Shown: positions 25,725-34,066 of the stretch, piece after piece | Layout of the letters: each line of letters starts with the position of its first letter | Position numbering within the stretch: position 1 is the stretch's first letter | Source of the DNA: Sulfurovum sp. TSL6 | GTDB taxonomy: Bacteria; Campylobacterota; Campylobacteria; Campylobacterales; Sulfurovaceae | DNA length: 64,000 nucleotides | Direction of reading: 5' to 3' | NCBI RefSeq assembly: GCF_019972115.1 | Contig: NZ_BPFJ01000003.1 | Span: 390,495-454,494, forward strand | The notes under the pieces: model-generated | Told to the model about the DNA's origin: nothing | Databases searched by the model: none | The model's input: only the letters and a program-made list of their open reading frames with translations | Program-made: the position numbers and the translations under genes

Positions 25725-26194
25725 TGGAACCACATGAAATAAAACCTGATACAGGACTCTGCACCATACTGGGGTATAATGCCCAAACAGGGTATATGAG
25801 AAAATACTTTAATAAGATCATGAAACGCAATGGGATTAATGCAACAGCCATTGCCCTGAATATTAAAGATGAACACTTTGATTACACCATGGCAAATGTC
25901 GGAGAGTCAAAAGTCACACAAATGATGATCGAAAAAGAGTTTGGCGCTAAAGCGGTACATTATTGTGAAAGTTTGGACAGTTGTGCACAGAGAGAGGGAC
26001 GTGTAGACTTTATCGAAGTTACTGATGGAAAAGTAAAAGGATTTTGTCTGGATGATGAGGCAAAAGTACTGTATGACAAACCGGAGTTTCTGGATGACCA
26101 GATCATTTTTGTGACAAAGATGATGCTTATTGCCAATAGATGGTTTGATGCAAAAATTAATGTGGATGATATTCCGCTACTAATAGGAGAGTAA
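25724..26194 (+). CDS. Unknown protein resembling a shikimate-dehydrogenase N-terminal domain
   Basis: I do not recognise a named family. By eye the order of elements looks like the substrate-binding half of AroE: GYNAQTGYMRKYFNKIMKR (compare the family's SP.iHN..f), GINATAIALNI, MANVGESKVTQMM where AroE has the G.nVT.P.K loop, and GRVDFIEVTDGKVKGF (compare avN.i....g...G.n.D). The NAD(P)-binding half is absent and the key Lys and Asp are not clearly kept. It has several Cys residues. Its place between the polyferredoxin and another unknown gene suggests a molybdoenzyme-accessory role. Confidence 0.5.
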   Translation: MEPHEIKPDTGLCTILGYNAQTGYMRKYFNKIMKRNGINATAIALNIKDEHFDYTMANVGESKVTQMMIEKEFGAKAVHYCESLDSCAQREGRVDFIEVTDGKVKGFCLDDEAKVLYDKPEFLDDQIIFVTKMMLIANRWFDAKINVDDIPLLIGE

Positions 26195-26196
26195 GA

Positions 26197-26670
26197 ATGA
26201 GAGATATAGACGATTTAAGAAAAGAATTTGAAAACTTTAATGAGAAAAATTTTAATGGGAATCCAGCATTTGGTCCTGATGGACAATGTGCTGCTGATGA
26301 AGAGGTAGATCTTAAAGACTATCCGTCCTATACAGAAGCACTGTATGCGAAACTTATCGCTCCGCATGTAAGCGGTATTTATATTTCAAGATGGGACATT
26401 AAAGATATCGCTCTTGAAGCAGGTGACTCTATGGCGATCCATCCACGTAAACGTATGTTTGAGTTACTCATGAAGTTTGCAACGAGCAGAGAGAATATGC
26501 AAGCTGTACTTGATGCACTTGAAGCACATATGGAAGATAAAATTGCTATTTATACAGAGTGTATGACAAAATTTCCAAACTCTGCAGAAGTATTTCAGCC
26601 TAAGATAGACAAGGCCAGAAAAACAATGAAACTTTTCCCTCAAATCATTGAAGAGTATTTCCCGGAATAA
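26197..26670 (+). CDS. Conserved hypothetical cytoplasmic protein (accessory to the molybdoenzyme cluster)
   Basis: No family recognised. It is 157 aa with no signal or membrane segment, an acidic N-terminus with a single Cys (DGQCAADEE), then predominantly helical sequence with RWDIKDIALEAGDSM and IHPRKRMFELLMKF. It follows the AroE-like gene by two bases with its own AGGAG Shine-Dalgarno. Synteny implies it acts with the TorD-like chaperone and ferredoxin, but no activity can be read from the sequence. Confidence 0.65.
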   Translation: MRDIDDLRKEFENFNEKNFNGNPAFGPDGQCAADEEVDLKDYPSYTEALYAKLIAPHVSGIYISRWDIKDIALEAGDSMAIHPRKRMFELLMKFATSRENMQAVLDALEAHMEDKIAIYTECMTKFPNSAEVFQPKIDKARKTMKLFPQIIEEYFPE

Positions 26671-26697
26671 TTAGAGTTACCCTTATTATTCTTTCAG

Positions 26698-26703
26698 TAT
26701 AAT
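26698..26703 (+). promoter_or_regulatory. -10 element for malic enzyme
   Basis: TATAAT, 28 bases before the ATG at 26732, in a short 61-base intergenic gap. Confidence 0.5.
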
Positions 26704-26731
26704 AGATTATCTTGAAATTGTAAGGTCCAGT

Positions 26732-28006
26732 ATGTCTGAAATCAACAAAGAAGAAGTATTAGCATATCATAAGCAAGGGAAGATAGGTATAGACATTACT
26801 AAACCTTGTGATACGCAACATGAACTCTCACTTGCCTACACCCCTGGTGTAGCGATACCCTGTCTTGAAATCGCAAAAGATGAAAGTCTTTCTTTTGAAT
26901 ATACCAATCGCTCCAATCTAGTTGCAGTGATCTCTGACGGTACGGCAGTACTTGGTCTAGGGGACATTGGACCTTTTGCATCTAAACCTGTTATGGAAGG
27001 TAAATCAGTACTTTTTAAAAAGTTTGCGAATGTGGATGCTTTTGATATAGAACTGGATGTGCATACCATAGAGGAGATCGTCACTACCTGTAAAGCGATC
27101 GCTCCCACTTTTGGAGGCATTAACCTTGAAGATATCAAAGCCCCTCAATGTTTTGAGATAGAAAGAAAGTTACAAGAAGCACTTGATATTCCTGTGTTTC
27201 ATGATGACCAGCATGGTACTGCTATCATCACGACTGCAGGATTGATGAATGTACTCGAATTGACAGGTAAAAAAGTGGATGAGATCAAAATAGTAGTGAG
27301 TGGTGCAGGTGCTGCGGGTCTTTCCTGTGCAAAAATGTATCAAAGACTGGGTGTCAAAAAGATCGTTGTGTGTGACAGCAAAGGGCCCATTACCACGGCA
27401 AGAACAGATTTAAATGCATATAAAGCGCCTTTCGCTATAGATTCAGACGCTAAGACACTTGAGGATGTGATAGAGAATGCAGATATGTTTTTAGGTTTGA
27501 GTGTTGCAGGTGCATTGAGTAAGGAGATGGTAGCCAAAATGGCACCTGAACCTATTATCTTTGCTTTAGCCAATCCTGTACCTGAAATCTTGCCGTCTGA
27601 GGTGATGGAAGTACGTGACGATGCGATTGTCGGTACAGGACGTTCTGATTATCCCAACCAGATCAACAATGTATTGGGGTTCCCATTTATCTTTAGAGGT
27701 GCATTGGATATGCGTGCAAAAAAGATCACTGAAGGTATGAAAATGGCAGCAGCTGAAGCATTGGCGGCTTTAGCGAAAGAGCCAGTGCCTGACTATGTGA
27801 AGAGTGCATATCATAATGACAACATCACCTATGGGAAAGATCATATTATTCCTTTACCTTTTAACAAGGAAGCCTTGGTTTGGGTTGCTTCAGCCGTAGC
27901 AAAAGCTGCCTATGATGAGGGTGTTGCGCGAGTCGAGCATTATGATCATGAGGAATATAAAGAGCAATTACGATACATGATTTATGGTCGTCCTGAGAAC
28001 AAGTGA
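26732..28006 (+). CDS. Malic enzyme (oxaloacetate-decarboxylating malate dehydrogenase)
   Basis: Converts malate to pyruvate and CO2 with NAD(P), or the reverse, linking the reverse TCA cycle to C3 metabolism. At 424 aa it is a short, prokaryotic-type enzyme without the C-terminal phosphotransacetylase domain. Visible motifs are LAYTPGVAIPC with the catalytic Tyr, SDGTAVLGLGDIGP, FHDDQHGTAIIT with metal-binding Asp residues, the nucleotide-binding VVSGAGAAGLSC and FALANPVPE. A TATAAT box precedes it. Coenzyme preference cannot be told from the sequence here. Confidence 0.93.
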   Translation: MSEINKEEVLAYHKQGKIGIDITKPCDTQHELSLAYTPGVAIPCLEIAKDESLSFEYTNRSNLVAVISDGTAVLGLGDIGPFASKPVMEGKSVLFKKFANVDAFDIELDVHTIEEIVTTCKAIAPTFGGINLEDIKAPQCFEIERKLQEALDIPVFHDDQHGTAIITTAGLMNVLELTGKKVDEIKIVVSGAGAAGLSCAKMYQRLGVKKIVVCDSKGPITTARTDLNAYKAPFAIDSDAKTLEDVIENADMFLGLSVAGALSKEMVAKMAPEPIIFALANPVPEILPSEVMEVRDDAIVGTGRSDYPNQINNVLGFPFIFRGALDMRAKKITEGMKMAAAEALAALAKEPVPDYVKSAYHNDNITYGKDHIIPLPFNKEALVWVASAVAKAAYDEGVARVEHYDHEEYKEQLRYMIYGRPENK

Positions 28007-28009
28007 TCA

Positions 28010-29437
28010 ATGAATATAAAATCTTATGTAAATCTTTATGAGCTATTGGGGTTAGATCATTCGACACGGGAAGAAAACCGTGCTTTTGGCTTAACCCATG
28101 TAATGTTAAAAAATAAACCTATTGAACAACTTTTAGCATGGGTAGAGAAGTATCAAGACAGGTTGAAAAAACCACTTTTAAGTGATACTTTTTCTTCTTA
28201 TTTGTACAGGGTCACTTTTACACTTGTTGTGATTGCATTTGTCTTGGGACTAGTATCGGGTGTGGCTTTACTTTCTTACCATGGACACGAACCGGTCAAT
28301 GTCATTTATTTTATGGCTGTGGCTGTTTTTCTTCCTCTCTTGACGATGTTACTGACACTTTTTGCAATGCTTAGAGCCAGTAGTGCCGAGAATGTTTTGA
28401 TACATCTTTCGCCTGCTTTTTGGATGGAAAAGATATTGGGGTTTTTACCCGGCAAGGTACAAGAGCAGATCAAAGGTTTGAAGATCAATCCATTACTTGC
28501 AAACTGGATCATTATTAAACGTTCACAGATCATTGTTCTGTTTTTTTCTCTGGGGTTACTCTTGGCACTTTTGGGGGTGATCGTGACCAAAGATATAGCC
28601 TTTGCATGGAGTACAACCCTGCATATCTCTCCTGAGGTATTTCATGGTTTTTTACAAACGATAGCATTTCCATGGAGAGAATTCGCTCCGTCTGCCGTGC
28701 CATCACTTGAACTCATAGCACAGAGTCAATATTTCAGATTGGGTGATAAACTGGATGAAGAGATGATCGCACATGCATCAGAGCTTGGAGAGTGGTGGAA
28801 GTTTTTGGCTTTTTCTACCCTTTTTTATGCGATTTTCTTACGTTTTGTAATATTCATCCTTGCCTCTTTTGGATATAACGCTGCCATAAAACGATCGCTT
28901 TTAACTTTAAAGGGAGCGATAAAATTACTGAGAGAGATCAATGAACCGATTATCTCTACGCATGCTGATAAAAATGAAAAGGTATTTCACTCAGGTGAGG
29001 GGCATTATAGTCAAATTGTAAACACATTAGATGCCTCTTATGATGGCATACAAGGATGGGCGATACCGTATGATGAGCTTTTGGTATTGGGTGAAAGGTT
29101 GAAGATCATTGCACCTGCACATTGTGAAGTTGGGGGTGCAAACACGCTTGAGGAAGACACTGAGATCGTCTTTAAAAGTCATGGTGAAATACTTTTGTTT
29201 GTAAAAGCATGGGAGCCTCCGACAATGGATTTTGTAGATTATCTCAGTGAATTGACCGACAAAGTGGATAAAGTGATAGTGGTACCCATAGGTACGGCAG
29301 AAAATCATTATGAAGCAACCCATAAAGAGATCGATGTATGGGAAAATAAACTCACTATGCTTGGAGATAGCAAAGTGTGGTTAAAAAGATCCAGTGCTAA
29401 AGTGCAGAGCAGGGAGGCACTGAATGCAGAGTCGTAA
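28010..29437 (+). CDS. DUF2868 membrane protein
   Basis: A 475-aa protein with about four transmembrane helices (near 65-88, 100-122, 170-195 and 262-285) and a C-terminal cytoplasmic domain of about 190 residues. DUF2868 proteins are nearly always encoded beside a DUF3482 GTPase, as here, where the genes overlap by 14 bases. The function is unknown; a GTPase-gated membrane complex is the common guess. It lies four bases after malic enzyme, so it may be co-transcribed. Confidence 0.72.
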   Translation: MNIKSYVNLYELLGLDHSTREENRAFGLTHVMLKNKPIEQLLAWVEKYQDRLKKPLLSDTFSSYLYRVTFTLVVIAFVLGLVSGVALLSYHGHEPVNVIYFMAVAVFLPLLTMLLTLFAMLRASSAENVLIHLSPAFWMEKILGFLPGKVQEQIKGLKINPLLANWIIIKRSQIIVLFFSLGLLLALLGVIVTKDIAFAWSTTLHISPEVFHGFLQTIAFPWREFAPSAVPSLELIAQSQYFRLGDKLDEEMIAHASELGEWWKFLAFSTLFYAIFLRFVIFILASFGYNAAIKRSLLTLKGAIKLLREINEPIISTHADKNEKVFHSGEGHYSQIVNTLDASYDGIQGWAIPYDELLVLGERLKIIAPAHCEVGGANTLEEDTEIVFKSHGEILLFVKAWEPPTMDFVDYLSELTDKVDKVIVVPIGTAENHYEATHKEIDVWENKLTMLGDSKVWLKRSSAKVQSREALNAES

Positions 29438-30839
29438 ACAGATCGATTTTTCTCACCCTAAATTTGCTGTTGTAGGGCATCCGAATAAAGGTAAGAGTTC
29501 CATTGTCTCAGCTTTGGCACTGGATGACTCTGTACAGATATCTGATACACCGGGAACCACAACAAAAAAACGCTCTTTCCCTTTAACGGTAGATGGAAAG
29601 GTTTTATATGAACTTTTTGATACACCTGGTTTTCAAAGAGCCCGAAAGGTACTTGCATGGCTAGAAAGACATGATGTCCCTGCAAATAAAAAACATGAAG
29701 TGGTACAGGCATTTATCGATACGCATAAAGAGGATGAACGTTTTAATGATGAAATAGAACTGCTTGAACCTATCATGGATGGAGCAGGCATTATTTATGT
29801 GGTAGACGGTTCACAACCCTATGGGGAAGAGTACGAAACCGAAATGGAAATTCTACGCTGGACAGGACAGCCTTCTATGGCACTGATCAACCATATTGAT
29901 GAGACAGATTACAGTGAAGAGTGGAAGCGGGCACTGGAACATTATTTTAAGATGGTCCGTACCTTTAATCCTATGCAGACAAGCTTCGAACAGCACATGA
30001 GTATACTGGAGAGTATGGCTCAGCTTAAAGAAGAGTGGATAGCCCCGCTCAAAGCATCGATCAAACTTTTTAAACAGTACCAGCAACAAATGCTTGAACG
30101 CAGTGCCTCTCTCATAGCAGGATTGGTGTCTGAGTCTGTCAGTACTGTAGAGAAACTCCCTTTTTATACCCAAGAGGCCAGTGAAGAAGAGAGACAGAAG
30201 ATAGAAAGTCATTATAAAGACCGGTTACGAGACTTAGAAGTGACCACACAAAAGCATATAGAAGAGATTTGGAACCATGGTCACCTTCAAAAAGAAGAGA
30301 AAGCTTTAACGTTTGAAGGGATGGATCTTTTTTCGGAAGAGACAGCCTCTGTATTTGGACTGACACGTAAAGAACTTCTCATTACTGGTGTGACTTCAGG
30401 TGCAGTCACGGGTGCAGGTATTGATTTACTTTTTGCAGGGCATACACTTCTTTTGGGCGGAGCCATAGGGGCAATGGTAGGGGGTGCAGGTGCATATTTT
30501 GGTTTCAATGAACTTTCAGAAGTAAAGGTCTTGGGTCAAACCATGGGTAAACGCTACCTAGAGATGGGACCTATGGAAAATAGAAATTTTCCTTATATCT
30601 TACTGGGACGTGCTATCTATCATACCATGAAGGTAGCACAAACTTCCCATGCCAAAAGAGAAGTGTTTGAGATTGAAATGGATCAGACATTTAAAGAGAA
30701 ATGGTTGGATGATGTGTCAAGAAAGTCTTTAGAAAAATACCATAAGAAGTTTCGTTCAGGAAGTGCTTTGGAAGCAGGGGAACTCAAAGAGTATGAAGCG
30801 CTCATTCAGCGTATATTAAAGCATTTGATCGATGCCTGA
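29424..30839 (+). CDS. DUF3482-type GTPase
   Basis: A dynamin/Era-like G domain is visible: G1 GHPNKGKSS, G2 Thr in SDTPGTTTKK, G3 DTPG, and G4 as NHID in place of NKxD. This is followed by a helical region and a Gly-rich, membrane-active stretch (GAIGAMVGGAGAYFG, about residues 350-370) typical of DUF3482. The altered G4 (His for Lys) may change nucleotide specificity. It overlaps both neighbours (14 bases before, 8 after), which argues for a three-gene unit. Confidence 0.8.
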   Translation: MQSRKQIDFSHPKFAVVGHPNKGKSSIVSALALDDSVQISDTPGTTTKKRSFPLTVDGKVLYELFDTPGFQRARKVLAWLERHDVPANKKHEVVQAFIDTHKEDERFNDEIELLEPIMDGAGIIYVVDGSQPYGEEYETEMEILRWTGQPSMALINHIDETDYSEEWKRALEHYFKMVRTFNPMQTSFEQHMSILESMAQLKEEWIAPLKASIKLFKQYQQQMLERSASLIAGLVSESVSTVEKLPFYTQEASEEERQKIESHYKDRLRDLEVTTQKHIEEIWNHGHLQKEEKALTFEGMDLFSEETASVFGLTRKELLITGVTSGAVTGAGIDLLFAGHTLLLGGAIGAMVGGAGAYFGFNELSEVKVLGQTMGKRYLEMGPMENRNFPYILLGRAIYHTMKVAQTSHAKREVFEIEMDQTFKEKWLDDVSRKSLEKYHKKFRSGSALEAGELKEYEALIQRILKHLIDA

Positions 30840-31515
30840 AAACAATCCTTTTAAACATTTACATCAAGATCACGTTGAGGGAGAGCCGACAGAATCTTCT
30901 TTGCACTCCAAAACTATGGCAAAGAGAGTCACCTTAGGGATCTTTGTCGTATTTCTCCTACTTTTCCCTCACTACGCACCATGGGAGCCAGGCTATGAGC
31001 AAGATGGCTCTTTGGTACAGAGGTTATTTACCCTGTATTTTTTTGTAGCCAATCAGACTTTGGGTATTGTGCATGAAGGTGGACATGGTGTCTGTTATAT
31101 CTTACCTTGTCCGGAGTTTTTGACTATGGCCAATGGAACGATCTTTCAGTTACTTTTTCCGGGGTTGATCGCCTACTATTATTATAGGAAAGGTAATCTG
31201 TTTGCTGCCCTGATCGCACTATTTTTTGTAGGATTCTCTCTCCAGTACACAGCATGGTATCTTTCTACAGCCCATGAAGGCCTCATACTTCCGGCACATA
31301 AATCTTTTTTAGGTGTAGATGCGATCCATGATTTTAACTATATGCTCAGTGCACTGGGACTTTTAGCTTATGAATCTTTGATAGCAGGATTGACAAGGTT
31401 TATAGCCTATCTGATAATGCTTGCAGCTGTGATAGGGATGTTTTTTGAAGCGTTTCCAAATAAGCCTAAGAAAAGAGTAAAGAGGGGATGGCGTCGAAGA
31501 AAAAAAGACTTTTAA
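30832..31515 (+). CDS. Integral membrane protein with HEGGH motif (M50-like peptidase candidate)
   Basis: About six transmembrane segments over 227 aa. The second or third segment contains VHEGGHG, an HExxH zinc-peptidase motif with Gly at both middle positions. NxxPG/LFPGLIAYYYY-like and HDFNYMLSALG segments follow, and the latter could supply the third ligand (Asp). The tail is very basic (KKRVKRGWRRRKKDF). The 8-base overlap with the DUF3482 gene ties it to the GTPase pair. If it is an intramembrane protease, the GTPase and DUF2868 protein may be its partners. Peptidase activity is inference from one motif. Confidence 0.6.
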   Translation: MPENNPFKHLHQDHVEGEPTESSLHSKTMAKRVTLGIFVVFLLLFPHYAPWEPGYEQDGSLVQRLFTLYFFVANQTLGIVHEGGHGVCYILPCPEFLTMANGTIFQLLFPGLIAYYYYRKGNLFAALIALFFVGFSLQYTAWYLSTAHEGLILPAHKSFLGVDAIHDFNYMLSALGLLAYESLIAGLTRFIAYLIMLAAVIGMFFEAFPNKPKKRVKRGWRRRKKDF

Positions 31516-32003
31516 AAAAGTCTCTCGAGCCCCATAAGTATCGCAGCACTCAAGAATCCACCGGCAATTCCTGCCAATACATCATCGAGCATCACGCCAA
31601 GACCACCTTTAAGCTCTCTATCTATCCAACCGATAGTTGAAGGTTTCCAGATGTCAAAAAGACGAAATGCAGCAAAACTGATCACGATAGCTAAAAGTTC
31701 GGCATAAGGGTAATGCATAGTCACAGCCGTTGCATATGCGATCATCAGGCTGAGCCACATCCCTGCTGCTTCATCTATAACAATCTGCTGATGATCATGA
31801 ATACCCGTAGCTTTTTCATATTTGTTCACTTCAAAGATACCTATAATGGTAATAGCCAGTGTCAGCATAAAAAGTGTTTCCATGCCAAAGTAGTAGAGTA
31901 GAGCGACTCCTACAGGAAGAGATGCAAGTGAGCCTACTGTACCAGGTGCTTTGGGGCTAAGTCCAGCACCAAAGAATGTGAGAAAAAGTTTTTGAATTGT
32001 CAT
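31512..32003 (-). CDS. pgpA: Phosphatidylglycerophosphatase A
   Basis: Dephosphorylates phosphatidylglycerophosphate to phosphatidylglycerol in the inner membrane. The family signature is present: GAGLSPKAPGTVGSL at the N-terminus, the DHQQIVIDEAAGMW block with acidic catalytic residues, and FRLFDIWKP. There are three to four hydrophobic segments in 163 aa, as usual. Its 3' end overlaps the convergent membrane-protein gene by four bases. It lies downstream of sat in the same order as in Campylobacter jejuni. Confidence 0.9.
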   Translation of the reverse strand: MTIQKLFLTFFGAGLSPKAPGTVGSLASLPVGVALLYYFGMETLFMLTLAITIIGIFEVNKYEKATGIHDHQQIVIDEAAGMWLSLMIAYATAVTMHYPYAELLAIVISFAAFRLFDIWKPSTIGWIDRELKGGLGVMLDDVLAGIAGGFLSAAILMGLERLF

Positions 32004-32016
32004 AAGGTCCCTTATT

Positions 32017-33207
32017 TTACGTCAGTGATGATGTTTGATACAGTTCGATAAGTTTCAGATAAAACTGTTCTTCACTCTGTTGTTCCAATAGACCTGAACC
32101 TGGCATCAAAGAGTAATGCATCTCCTGCAGGTTTTCAAATCTGTCTGGTAGAAGTGCTGCGAGGATATTGGCTGAAACTTCTTTTCTGACCAAGATAGAA
32201 GGAGGAATGAGTCCTGCCTGTATAAGTTTCATGATGGATGCTGAGTCATAGTGTACATGATGATGTTGTCCATGAGGACAAGTCTGTGTACTGACAAGCG
32301 TTTTACATGTATCACAATAGACAAGCTCATCGATGGTTTTAATGTCAATATTGATGTCCTGGCAACGATCGAAGACAGAACTTAGACGGTTTTTATCATA
32401 ATACAGACCCAGCCCACCATGATTTTTACCGATGACCAGTTGGCTGCACCCATAATTTTTCGCTAAAAGCGCATCTAAAATGAGTTCATTATACCCTGCA
32501 AAGATATAGGTGTTCTCAAATGGAATGATGATGACTTTATTGCGTGGTAAAAAGTTATCGACAAAGGTAGTTAGTGCATTATGACGTATATCATAACGAA
32601 GTCCTTCAGAGGTAAAAGGTTTTCGTAAAAAGATCACAAGAAGATCGGAGTTACTGATAGCTTCACGGATCATTCTTTCGTGTGCACGGTTTAAAGGGTT
32701 CGCTGCAAGCATCATAGATGAGATATGCTTGGCACCTGTTTTTGTGATCATCTTTTTGATACGCTTGATGTTGTCTTCTATCAGTGGATAGGTGACAGTA
32801 TACTCTCCGGATACCGCTATTTTACCTAGTCTTAATATGGTATTTCTCACGCCTGGGTGTGTAGTGTCTGAAGTACCATAGATATTCTGAAGACGCTGTA
32901 CTGGATCGACTTCAAATGTCTCTTCTACGATGAGTTCACCCACTATTTTTCCATCATTGATGAGTGAAACAACGTCATCTTTTTGTAGATCCTTTAGGGT
33001 TTGATGATTTTTTTTACCTTGAGGTGCGAGTATAAAAGAAAAAGGGAAAGGTACACCTTTGTACATTTTAGTCTCATCGACATTTTGGGCTTCTTTTTTG
33101 TTCATCAGCTTTTCTACAGGAGAGATAAGCCCTGCTTTTACCAATGCTAAAGTAGATAAGGCCTCAGTGTCAATATAGAGTGATTTATTTCTTTTTGAAT
33201 AGACCAT
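32017..33207 (-). CDS. sat: Sulfate adenylyltransferase (ATP sulfurylase)
   Basis: Interconverts ATP plus sulfate with APS plus pyrophosphate. The dissimilatory/Sat-type catalytic motif AANPLNRAHE is present (family xRNPxHxxH, here with Asn-Arg-Ala-His). A PUA-like N-terminal domain (about 1-140) precedes it, and a zinc-like CDTCKTLVSTQTCPHGQHH cluster follows. At 396 aa it is full length. It overlaps the regulator gene by 23 bases. No APS reductase lies in the window, so a role in sulfite oxidation or assimilation is open. ATG at 33207 follows AAAAGGAAAAAAT. Confidence 0.85.
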   Translation of the reverse strand: MVYSKRNKSLYIDTEALSTLALVKAGLISPVEKLMNKKEAQNVDETKMYKGVPFPFSFILAPQGKKNHQTLKDLQKDDVVSLINDGKIVGELIVEETFEVDPVQRLQNIYGTSDTTHPGVRNTILRLGKIAVSGEYTVTYPLIEDNIKRIKKMITKTGAKHISSMMLAANPLNRAHERMIREAISNSDLLVIFLRKPFTSEGLRYDIRHNALTTFVDNFLPRNKVIIIPFENTYIFAGYNELILDALLAKNYGCSQLVIGKNHGGLGLYYDKNRLSSVFDRCQDINIDIKTIDELVYCDTCKTLVSTQTCPHGQHHHVHYDSASIMKLIQAGLIPPSILVRKEVSANILAALLPDRFENLQEMHYSLMPGSGLLEQQSEEQFYLKLIELYQTSSLT

Positions 33208-34066
33208 ATTTTTTCCTTTTCTCCCATAAACTTTTTCTTGAGATTCCTAATTTTTTAGAGAGTTCTGTATCTGGAAATTTGTATTGAAAACTATTTACAA
33301 TGAATTTAACATAGTCATCAATGGTCAAGATCTCATTTTGGTCATAGAGTTTAGAGTCCGTGTTGAGGGTAATGGTCTCGAAATCAGTCTCCAGGTCTGC
33401 AGTACTGCATAAAATGAAATCATACTCCTTCAACATCTCCATCAGAGCTTCTTTGTCTGTTTTCTTGAGTTGATGGATCTCGGTAATATAAAGCAAGGTG
33501 CTTGGACTGCTTTTTTGTATTTTTTCTTTCCAGTTTTTATCACTTAAAGGGATAAAGGTAAGCCGGGTGTTTGTTTGTGTTGCATGCTCAAAAACGATCT
33601 TATCTACAAGCCTTTGATAGTTTGTCTCTATGACAAGTGGCGTAGTGATCTGCTCTATATCAAAACTTGTTTCTATATCTTGAAGAAGGTTTTGCATATA
33701 TTCTTGATACAAAGAGGTTTGTTGTTTCAGTGACTGGTACTCTTTATAATGCTCTATCTTACGCATAAGGTCTTCTAACATAAACGGTTTAACGATGTAG
33801 TCTTTTGCACCTAGCTTCAGTGGCTCTCCGACCGTATCATTGTTGATATAGTTCACCATCAAAATAATGATCTTATCCTTAAACTGTTTGATAAGCGGTG
33901 AAGTGTTCTGTCCTGGCAAATTTGTCGAAAGCAGATAGACATCACCTTGACTGTCCATTGCCTCTTTAATGGAACTGAATATTTCAGTCTCATAGCCATT
34001 TTCATTTAGTTTAGAGGCGATACTTTGCGCCAAATAGAGTTCATTTTCTACAATGATTATTTTCAT
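33185..34066 (-). CDS. Atypical orphan response regulator, HP1021/Cj1608-type
   Basis: The receiver-like domain (1-115) has Glu7 and Lys in YIVKPF, but the phospho-acceptor is Ser47 in VYLLSTNLPG instead of Asp, so it cannot be phosphorylated in the usual way. A degenerate central domain and a C-terminal Fis-type helix-turn-helix (LSKKLGISRKSLWEKRKKYG) follow. HP1021 of Helicobacter pylori has the same Ser substitution and gene position next to ispDF; there it responds to redox state and binds oriC and many promoters. The ATG at 34066 overlaps ispDF as ATGA; a TTG at 34078 is the longer option. Confidence 0.85.
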   Translation of the reverse strand: MKIIIVENELYLAQSIASKLNENGYETEIFSSIKEAMDSQGDVYLLSTNLPGQNTSPLIKQFKDKIIILMVNYINNDTVGEPLKLGAKDYIVKPFMLEDLMRKIEHYKEYQSLKQQTSLYQEYMQNLLQDIETSFDIEQITTPLVIETNYQRLVDKIVFEHATQTNTRLTFIPLSDKNWKEKIQKSSPSTLLYITEIHQLKKTDKEALMEMLKEYDFILCSTADLETDFETITLNTDSKLYDQNEILTIDDYVKFIVNSFQYKFPDTELSKKLGISRKSLWEKRKKYGLFKKK

